Part shown: positions 58,489 to 64,000 of the stretch, in pieces | Layout: every line of letters begins with the position of its first letter | Numbering within the stretch: position 1 is the stretch's first letter | Assembly: GCF_030388665.1 (NCBI RefSeq) | Contig: NZ_CP128846.1 | Coordinates: 8,032,001 to 8,096,000, forward strand | Direction: 5' to 3' | From: Streptomyces flavofungini | GTDB taxonomy: Bacteria > Actinomycetota > Actinomycetes > Streptomycetales > Streptomycetaceae | DNA: 64,000 bases | Notes under the pieces: model-generated | Seen by the model: only the letters and a program-made list of their open reading frames with translations | The model's database searches: none | What the model was told of the DNA's origin: nothing | Translations under genes and position numbers: made by a program

Positions 58489-59964
58489 CTACTGGTGGCT
58501 GTCGTACGGCAGCTGCGAGCGCACGGGGGTCGCGTCGAGGCGGGCGGTGATGACCAGCGTGCCCTCCTCGATCTGGAAGTCCAGCGGGAGGCGCAGGCCG
58601 CGCATCGCGGCGACCATGCCGGTGTTGGACGACTGCGTGACCGCGTACACGCTCTCGCAGCCCGCCTCGATCGCCATCGTGACCAGGCGGCCGAGCAGTT
58701 CGCCGCCGACGCCGCGGCGCTGCCAGTCGTCCTCGACGAGCAGCGCGATCTCCGTCTCGTCGCCGTCCCAGAGCAGATGGCCGAGGCCGACGACGCGGCC
58801 GGACGCGGTGCGCGCGGCGAGCGTGCGGCCGAAGCGCGGGCTCAGGAGGTGGGTGAGATAGCGGTCGGCGTCGTTGACCGGGCCGTGGTACCGCATGCCG
58901 AGGGTGCGCTGGGAGCAGCGCTCGTGCATGTCCTTGGCGGCCCGGAGGTCGCCCGTGTCGGCTCGGCTCACCGTGATGTCGCTGCCCTCGGGGAGCGTGA
59001 GCACGTCCTGGCCGCCCGGGACGCGCGGACCGAGCCGGGCGTCCAGCTCCACGAGCGCCCGCGCGCGGGCGAACTCCGTGGGGGTGAACGGGAGATAGGG
59101 CCGCTCGACCGTGATCACTCCGCCTTCGGGGCCCCGCAGCCGCAGCACGGTCCCGTCCAGGACGCCCTCGACGGGCGCCGCCTCCTCCAGGGCGCGCTCC
59201 GTCCGCCCCGGCCCCGCGGGCAGGAAGCGGATGGTGCACCGGCCCAGCAACTGGCGCAGCGCGAGCGGCAGTTCCGCCGTGTCCAGGGCCGTGCGCGTGG
59301 CCAGGCCCAGGATCCGGGTCGGGGCGTCCACGAGGTCGTGGGCGTCGGCCCGCTCGACCCAGGTGCTCGATCCGCCCGCGCGGGAGACCGTGCGGGTGAG
59401 GTCGGCCGCGGGCAGCGCCGCCGGGGCCCGCAGCAGGAACTCGTCGACCGTGCCGTCGGCCAGCGGGTGGGTCTGCAGGCTCAGGATGTCGACGCTGTCC
59501 CGCGCGAGGGCCGTGCACAGCGCGGCGAGCGAGCCGGGGGCGTCGCGCACGGTCGTGCGCAGCCGCCACAGGACCGTCGGCCCGGGCCGCGGACCGGCCG
59601 ACGCGTCGGCGCCCTGCGGTGCGGTCGTGGCCGTCGGCGCCCCGGCGGTCGTGGCGTCGCCGGCGTCCCCGGTCCCCGCCTGGGCCGGGAGCGGCGGGGT
59701 GCCCGTATCGGACCCTTCCGCGCCTGGCGGCGCGTGCGTGTGGCGCCGTGCCCACCATGTGTGGAACCCGGCCGTGGCCGCCAGGACCACGGCCGACACG
59801 AGGAGCAGCTCGGGCCCGTCCGGGCCGTGCCCCACGAGATTGGCCGCCGCGTCCGCCACGGCCACGGCCGTGAACAGCGCGGCGAGTTCGACGACGTCCC
59901 GGCGCCAGTGGTGCACCGGCCTGCCGTGCCTCTTGCGTGTCACATCAGACATGTCAGCACTCAT
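58489..59964 (-). CDS. Membrane-ACT-GNAT fusion acetyltransferase
   Basis: A 491-aa protein. Residues about 22-75 contain two hydrophobic helices (VVELAALFTAVAVADAAANL, LLLVSAVVLAATAGFHTWW), then a Pro/Thr linker, an ACT-like domain (LWRLRTTVRDAPGSLAALCTAL), a middle region, and a C-terminal GNAT domain with LLVEDDWQRRGVGGELLGRL (acetyl-CoA loop) and SNTGMVAAMRGLR. ACT domains sense amino acids, so acetylation may be ligand-controlled. ATG 59964 is chosen; the frame extends further upstream without coding character. Confidence 0.75.
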   Translation of the reverse strand: MSADMSDVTRKRHGRPVHHWRRDVVELAALFTAVAVADAAANLVGHGPDGPELLLVSAVVLAATAGFHTWWARRHTHAPPGAEGSDTGTPPLPAQAGTGDAGDATTAGAPTATTAPQGADASAGPRPGPTVLWRLRTTVRDAPGSLAALCTALARDSVDILSLQTHPLADGTVDEFLLRAPAALPAADLTRTVSRAGGSSTWVERADAHDLVDAPTRILGLATRTALDTAELPLALRQLLGRCTIRFLPAGPGRTERALEEAAPVEGVLDGTVLRLRGPEGGVITVERPYLPFTPTEFARARALVELDARLGPRVPGGQDVLTLPEGSDITVSRADTGDLRAAKDMHERCSQRTLGMRYHGPVNDADRYLTHLLSPRFGRTLAARTASGRVVGLGHLLWDGDETEIALLVEDDWQRRGVGGELLGRLVTMAIEAGCESVYAVTQSSNTGMVAAMRGLRLPLDFQIEEGTLVITARLDATPVRSQLPYDSHQ

Positions 59965-60100
59965 GCAGTCACTCTGGCCGAAGGGTGTTGCGTGATCACG
60001 AACGGTTTGTGACTGATGGGTTAAGAGCGGTTCTGTCCGTTTCATTACTTTTTGCCCACCCCGGTTGTCCGTTGCTGTCCCCCGTATGCCCGCAACGGTC

Positions 60101-60142
60101 CGCGCGGGTGCCGACCGGACGTGGCCGGTCCGCACCCGCGCG
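60101..60142 (-). terminator. Terminator of phoD
   Basis: An 18-bp stem with one mismatch (60101-60118 with 60125-60142) and 6-nt loop lies 5 bp after the phoD stop on the minus strand. Confidence 0.8.
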
Positions 60143-60147
60143 GGTCG

Positions 60148-61728
60148 TCACTGGCCCACGCGTCCCGGCTGCAGCACCTTGGTGAAGAGCACGCCTCCGC
60201 CCTGCTGCCGCAGTCGCACCGTCAACTCGCCGCTGTCGCCGTCGATGTCCACCTCTCCGTAGTAGGGCGGTGTCTCCGCCGGCGATGTGTTGGCACGGTC
60301 CGGCGCCTTGACGAACGTCTGGTCCGGGCCGAAGGTTCCATCGAGTTTCACGGCCGGGAAACCGCCCGCGGCGAGCGGCCCGGACACGAACTCCCAGAAC
60401 GGCGCGAAGTCCTTGAAGGCGGCGCGCGAGGGGTCGTAGTGCTGCGCCGAGGTGTAGTGCACGTCGGCCGTCAGCCACACCGTGCCCGTGATCCGCCGGT
60501 GCTTGATGTGCCGAAGGAGTTCGGCGATCTGCAGCTCACGGCCGAGCGGCGCGCCCGGGTCGCCCTGCGCGACGGCCTCGAAGTTCGTCTGGCCGTCCGC
60601 GACCACCAGGCCCAGCGGCATGTCGGAGGCGATGACCTTCCACACCGCGCGCGAGCGCGACAGCTCCCGCTTCAGCCACGCGAGCTGTTCGGCGCCCAGG
60701 ATGCCGGTGGCGTCCTCGGGCTGCCGGTTCGGCGAGTTGGCGTTGCGGTACGTGCGCATGTCGAGCACGAACACGTCCAGGAGCGGCCCGTGCCTGAGCA
60801 CGCGGTACACCCGTCCCTCGCGGTCCCCGGGGCGCTGCGTGGAGATCGGGTAGTACTCGCTGAACGCCCGCAGCGAACGCCCCGCGAGGACGTCGACGTC
60901 CTTCTCCGTGTAGCGCGGGTCCTCCAGGATCTGCCCCGGGTACCAGTTGTTGCGCACCTCGTGGTCGTCCCACTGCACGATGGAGGGCACCTGGGCGTTG
61001 AACCGGCGCAGGTGCTCGTCGAGCAGGTTGTACCGGAAGTTGCCGCGGAACTCCGCGAGGGTCTCGGCGACCTTCGACTTCTCCGGAGTGGTGATGTTCT
61101 TCCACACCCGGCCGTCGGGCAGCTTGACGCTCGCCTGGATGGGGCCGTCGGCGTAGATGTTGTCGCCGCTGCACAGGAAGAAGTCGGGGTTGCGGCCGCG
61201 CATCTCCTCGTACACCCGCCAGCCGCCGAGCTCCGGGTTGATGCCCCAGCCCTGGCCCGCGATGTCCCCCGACCACAGGAAGCGCACGTCGTCCCGGCGT
61301 CTGAGCGAGGTCGTGCGGAACGTGCCGGTCACCGGTTTTCCCGTGCGGCGCGGGTCGTCGGGGTCGGCCAGGAGCACGCGGTAGTGGATCTGCTCACCGG
61401 AGGGCAGCCCGCGAAGCCGCGTCGTACCGGTGAAGTCGGTGCGGGGGCCGAGCAGCGGGCCGTGCCAGCGCGTCGGCCGCCGGAACGACTCCGTGGCGGA
61501 CGTCTCCACGATCATGCGGGCGGGCCGGTCGGAGCGCACCCACACGAGCCCCGAGTGCGCGCCCACGTCACCGGCCTGCACCCCCCAGTCGGCGCTCGGG
61601 CGCCCCCGCAGGGCCAGCGCCGGGGCCGCGCCGGACAGCGCGGGCACGGCGAGCGCCGCGGGCACGACGAGCGAACCACGCAGCAGGCTGCGGCGGCGCG
61701 GGGACGGGCTCGGCGGACGGTGTGACAT
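60148..61728 (-). CDS. phoD: Tat-exported PhoD-type alkaline phosphatase
   Basis: A 526-aa PhoD-family phosphatase/phosphodiesterase. The twin-arginine signal PRRRSLLRGSL is followed by a hydrophobic core and ALA-type cleavage. Metal-site motifs are FLWSGDIAGQG, FFLCSGDNIYADG, VQWDDHEVRNNW and VWLTADVHYTSAQHY. It releases phosphate from esters outside the cell using Ca/Fe. GGAGG lies 7 bp before the ATG. A two-unit PHO box 68 bp upstream of the ATG implies PhoR-PhoP control under phosphate starvation. Confidence 0.93.
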   Translation of the reverse strand: MSHRPPSPSPRRRSLLRGSLVVPAALAVPALSGAAPALALRGRPSADWGVQAGDVGAHSGLVWVRSDRPARMIVETSATESFRRPTRWHGPLLGPRTDFTGTTRLRGLPSGEQIHYRVLLADPDDPRRTGKPVTGTFRTTSLRRRDDVRFLWSGDIAGQGWGINPELGGWRVYEEMRGRNPDFFLCSGDNIYADGPIQASVKLPDGRVWKNITTPEKSKVAETLAEFRGNFRYNLLDEHLRRFNAQVPSIVQWDDHEVRNNWYPGQILEDPRYTEKDVDVLAGRSLRAFSEYYPISTQRPGDREGRVYRVLRHGPLLDVFVLDMRTYRNANSPNRQPEDATGILGAEQLAWLKRELSRSRAVWKVIASDMPLGLVVADGQTNFEAVAQGDPGAPLGRELQIAELLRHIKHRRITGTVWLTADVHYTSAQHYDPSRAAFKDFAPFWEFVSGPLAAGGFPAVKLDGTFGPDQTFVKAPDRANTSPAETPPYYGEVDIDGDSGELTVRLRQQGGGVLFTKVLQPGRVGQ

Positions 61729-61795
61729 GAAGACGCCTCCAGGGACGGCGAATCGATCGGATGTGCAGTGCCACGTGTACTGCTGCGCCACGGCG

Positions 61796-61817
61796 CCCAC
61801 GCGAACCACAAGTGAAC
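61796..61817 (-). promoter_or_regulatory. PHO box upstream of phoD
   Basis: On the minus strand two adjacent 11-nt units, GTTCACTTGTG and GTTCGCGTGGG, fit the PhoP direct-repeat consensus. A TACACG 16 nt further on could be the -10. Confidence 0.65.
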
Positions 61818-61962
61818 AACCGCCCATGGGGCGAGGGGAACAGCCGCGCCGGACACCGGTTTCACGCGTGCCGAGCACCGCCACCCGGTGCTCAGCGCGC
61901 GCGTGGTCCGGCTCCCGAGGTCCCTGAGCCTCGGGAGGCCTTCGGCCCCCGCCCTGTCGAGG

Positions 61963-62820
61963 TCAGCGGCTGGTGTCGAGGATGACCCGCGCCACCCGGG
62001 CCGGGTCGTCGTGCATCGGGACGTGTCCGCACCCGGGCAGCCGCACGAGCCGGGCCCCGGGGATGGCGTGCTTGGCCCGGATGCCCTGGCGGCGCAGCAG
62101 CAGCCGGTCGCGGGTGCCCCAGGCCACGGTGACCGGCAGCTCCGGCACGTCGTCACGGAAGCGCACGTCCCGCCCGGCGGCCAGCGTCTCGTGGAAGCCG
62201 GTTGCCTCGCGCAGCGCCAGCGTCTCCGCGACCACCGCCGCCGGCGAACGGTGGCCGGGGTGGGCGTAGATGGTGCTGGTGAGCGCGGTCCTACCGACCG
62301 CGCTCCGGGAGAGGCGCTCGATCATCGGCAGGGGCATGCGGCGCGCGATCCCGTGCATGGCGCGCAGCGTCGAGAAGGCGTACCGGCGCTCCGCCTCGCT
62401 CCAGAACCCGGCGGGGGACAGGGCGGTGACGGACCGTACGAGCTTCTCCCGGCCCAGTTCGAGCGCGAGCAGCCCGCCCAGCGAGTTGCCCGCCACATGC
62501 GGCCGTTCGACGCCCAGGGCCTCGCACAGGGCGTGCAGCGTGGGCACCACCGTCGACAGGCCGTACGCGAGTCCGTCCGGCAGCGCCGGGGAGGCGCCGA
62601 AGCCGGGCAGGTCCACGGCGATCACGTCCCGCTCGGCCGCGAGGATGCCGATGACGGGGTCCCAGGCCTGGCGGTGGTGGCCGATGCCGTGCAGCAGAAG
62701 CAGCGGCGCCCCGGTGCCCGAGCGCTGGTAGGAGACCGTCACCGAGCGCGGCCCGCGGGGCGAATCGACGCTGAACGACACCTCTGCGGCCTCTGCGGCC
62801 CCTGCCACCCGTGCGGCCAT
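61963..62820 (-). CDS. Alpha/beta-fold hydrolase
   Basis: A 285-aa alpha/beta hydrolase: LLLLHGIGHHRQAWDPV (oxyanion), AGNSLGGLLALEL (nucleophile Ser), GTRDRLLL (acid) and GCGHVPMHDDP (His). No signal peptide, cytoplasmic. ATG 62820 has GGAG 5 bp upstream and is preferred to GTG 62841. A CTGAC-N11-GTCAG inverted repeat spans the upstream region and may be an operator. Divergent from sigJ. Substrate unknown. Confidence 0.87.
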   Translation of the reverse strand: MAARVAGAAEAAEVSFSVDSPRGPRSVTVSYQRSGTGAPLLLLHGIGHHRQAWDPVIGILAAERDVIAVDLPGFGASPALPDGLAYGLSTVVPTLHALCEALGVERPHVAGNSLGGLLALELGREKLVRSVTALSPAGFWSEAERRYAFSTLRAMHGIARRMPLPMIERLSRSAVGRTALTSTIYAHPGHRSPAAVVAETLALREATGFHETLAAGRDVRFRDDVPELPVTVAWGTRDRLLLRRQGIRAKHAIPGARLVRLPGCGHVPMHDDPARVARVILDTSR

Positions 62821-62842
62821 GACTGCTCCTGACTTAGACACC

Positions 62843-62872
62843 TTGTCAGCAACAATTACCGCTCAGTAGCGT
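62843..62872 (+). promoter_or_regulatory. Putative sigJ promoter
   Basis: TTGTCA (62843-62848) and TAGCGT (62867-62872) are 18 bp apart on the plus strand, giving a leader of about 125 nt before the sigJ GTG. Confidence 0.5.
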
Positions 62873-63003
62873 CGACTTCAAGGGTGCGGCGTCACCCACT
62901 TGCCGCCGGGTCCGGTGCCGGGTCCGCCGGGGGCCCGGTGTGATCCTCGTCGGCTTGGCCGACGGAGGTGGACACCAGCAGATCCGTCGGCTGGGATGGA
63001 GTC

Positions 63004-63894
63004 GTGGCTACCGATATCGCGACCGACGTCTTCGAAGAGCACCGACCTGTCCTCATGGGCGTCGCCTACCGCATGCTCGGACGCGTGGCCGACGCCGAGG
63101 ACGTCGTCCAGGACGCCTGGCTGCGCTGGTCCGCGGGCGGACGCGAGGACGTGCGCGAACCGCGCGCCTACCTGGTGCGGATCACCACCCGCCTCGCCAT
63201 CGACCGGCTGCGTCACGCGCAGTCGCGCCGCGAGGCGTACGTCGGGCCCTGGCTGCCCGAGCCACTGGTCACCGACTTCGGGCCGACCGTGCCCGACACC
63301 GCGGAGAAGGCCGTGCTCGCCGACTCCGTCTCGCTCGCCGTGCTCGTCGTCCTGGAGTCCCTGTCGCCGCTGGAGCGCGCGGTGTTCGTCCTGCGCGAGG
63401 CCTTCGGTTTCCCGTACGCGGAGATCGCCGAGACGCTCGACCGCAGCGAGGCCGCCGTGCGCCAGCTCGCCGGGCGCGCCCGCAAGCACGTCGAGGAGGG
63501 GCGCCCCCGCTTCGAGGTGGACCCGGCCGAGCGCCGCGACCTCACCGAGCGCTTCCTCGCCGCCGCCGTGGACGGCGACCTGGACGGGCTGATGTCCGTG
63601 CTCGCGCCGGACGTCGACCTGGTGGGCGACAGCGGCGGCAAGGTCCGCGCGCCCCTGCGGGTCGTGGAGTCCGCCGACAAGGTGGGCCGCTTCATCGTGG
63701 GCGCGGCACGCAAGGGCCTCGCGGAGCACACCGACTTCGAGATCCGCCACCTGGAGATCAACGGCGTCGAGTCCGTCCTCTTCGTCGCCGACGGCAAGCC
63801 CGACAGCGTCATCCAGCTGGAGATCTCCGACGGACGCATCCAGCGCGTGTACATCGTGCGGAATCCGGACAAGCTCGGGGGGCTCGCCGCCTAG
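63004..63894 (+). CDS. ECF41-type sigma factor (SigJ family) with SnoaL-like tail
   Basis: A 296-aa sigma factor: region 2 (VLMGVAYRMLGRVADAEDVVQDAWLRW, hallmark AEDVVQDAWLRW), region 4 (SPLERAVFVLREAFGFPYAEIAETL, SEAAVRQLAGRARKHVE) and a C-terminal SnoaL-like domain of about 110 residues that controls activity in ECF41 members instead of an anti-sigma factor. GTG 63004 begins the conserved N-terminus (MATDIATDVFEEHRP) and follows GGATGGAG; GTG 62968 is less likely. No COE/oxidoreductase target typical of ECF41 loci is next to it, unless it lies beyond the window. Confidence 0.9.
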   Translation: MATDIATDVFEEHRPVLMGVAYRMLGRVADAEDVVQDAWLRWSAGGREDVREPRAYLVRITTRLAIDRLRHAQSRREAYVGPWLPEPLVTDFGPTVPDTAEKAVLADSVSLAVLVVLESLSPLERAVFVLREAFGFPYAEIAETLDRSEAAVRQLAGRARKHVEEGRPRFEVDPAERRDLTERFLAAAVDGDLDGLMSVLAPDVDLVGDSGGKVRAPLRVVESADKVGRFIVGAARKGLAEHTDFEIRHLEINGVESVLFVADGKPDSVIQLEISDGRIQRVYIVRNPDKLGGLAA

Positions 63895-63913
63895 CGCCCC
63901 GACCCGCGCGAAA

Positions 63914-63944
63914 CAGCCCCCGCCCGTGCACCGGGCGGGGGCTG
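63914..63944 (+). terminator. Terminator of sigJ
   Basis: CAGCCCCCGCCCG (63914-63926) pairs perfectly with 63932-63944 around TGCAC, 20 bp after the sigma factor stop. Confidence 0.8.
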
Positions 63945-64000
63945 CGCCGTGTGCGCGCCCGGTGGCGACGTATCGGATTGCGTCACGCCCGCACGTCAGG

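Noticed and set aside
58391..60012. Plus-strand open frame continuing from the dehydrogenase relic to 60012
   Set aside because: It is antisense to the ACT-GNAT gene and has no recognisable motif after the relic.
62968..63003. Upstream GTG for sigJ
   Set aside because: No ribosome site at workable distance; the conserved N-terminus begins at GTG 63004.

Overview
The window is chromosomal DNA of a Streptomyces-type actinomycete. It is very GC-rich with strong third-position GC bias, uses GTG and TTG starts often, has GTGA/ATGA stop-start overlaps, hairpin terminators without T-tracts, TAGNNT-type -10 boxes, and genus-typical families (EF-Tu3, streptophobe membrane protein, FHA-ABC exporter with SH3-like protein and Ser/Thr kinase, ECF41/SigJ sigma factor). 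No rRNA, tRNA, CRISPR array, insertion sequence or prophage was recognised.

Layout. 0-5 kb: 3' part of an AlkD DNA glycosylase, the divergent elongation factor tuf3, a spermidine-synthase-fold protein and an MFS exporter. 4.8-8.4 kb: two tandem paralogous Pro/Gln-rich membrane-anchored proteins, a thioesterase-like protein and a small membrane protein. 8.5-14.7 kb: the relic of a GH3 beta-glucosidase whose promoter now leads into a secreted carboxylesterase, then a DedA protein and two coupled secreted hydrolases (a serine beta-lactamase-like protein carrying the only TTA codon found, and a tripeptidyl-aminopeptidase-like protein). 14.8-20.2 kb: gamma carbonic anhydrase, acyltransferase, EamA transporter divergent from an XRE/cupin regulator, YbaK deacylase, CaiB CoA-transferase with a VOC protein. 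20.6-23.3 kb: ornithine-lipid pair olsB-olsA and a beta-propeller phytase without a signal peptide.

23.3-32.5 kb is a coherent accessory block: polytopic glycosyltransferase-like protein, cytochrome-b/molybdopterin oxidoreductase fusion, small membrane protein, methyltransferase, DUF2064 transferase, GT2 glycosyltransferase, two-component system and a Cys-rich-insert epimerase. It looks like a regulated envelope sugar/redox pathway and is the best candidate here for an undescribed system. 32.6-35.8 kb: LuxR regulator, a strongly structured intergenic element, a YqiJ-like membrane protein and the relic of a PucR-type regulator. 35.9-38.8 kb: terD, a blaI-M56 protease pair and terB, linked by shared palindromes that overlap the putative -10 boxes of terD and terB. 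38.9-41.1 kb: TenA-like protein, Sfp-type PPTase and an IMPACT protein.

41.3-48.3 kb is an Rv1747/PknF-like module (double-FHA ABC exporter, SH3-like protein, Ser/Thr kinase, streptophobe, DUF6777 protein), but the kinase has an in-frame TAG before its glycine loop. 48.4-54.1 kb: sbcD-sbcC, an Lrp regulator and a rhodanese. 54.1-58.4 kb: SDR, DUF885 protein, and a TetR gene whose 15-bp operator recurs in front of a frameshifted dehydrogenase pseudogene. 58.5-64 kb: ACT-GNAT membrane fusion, Tat-exported PhoD with a PHO box, alpha/beta hydrolase and sigJ.

A theme is local gene decay: GH3, phytase N-terminus, PucR-type regulator, PknF-like kinase and hydroxyisobutyrate-dehydrogenase-like genes are all damaged, while several of their promoters or operators persist. 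All functional statements are read from sequence motifs and family knowledge; no searches were run.
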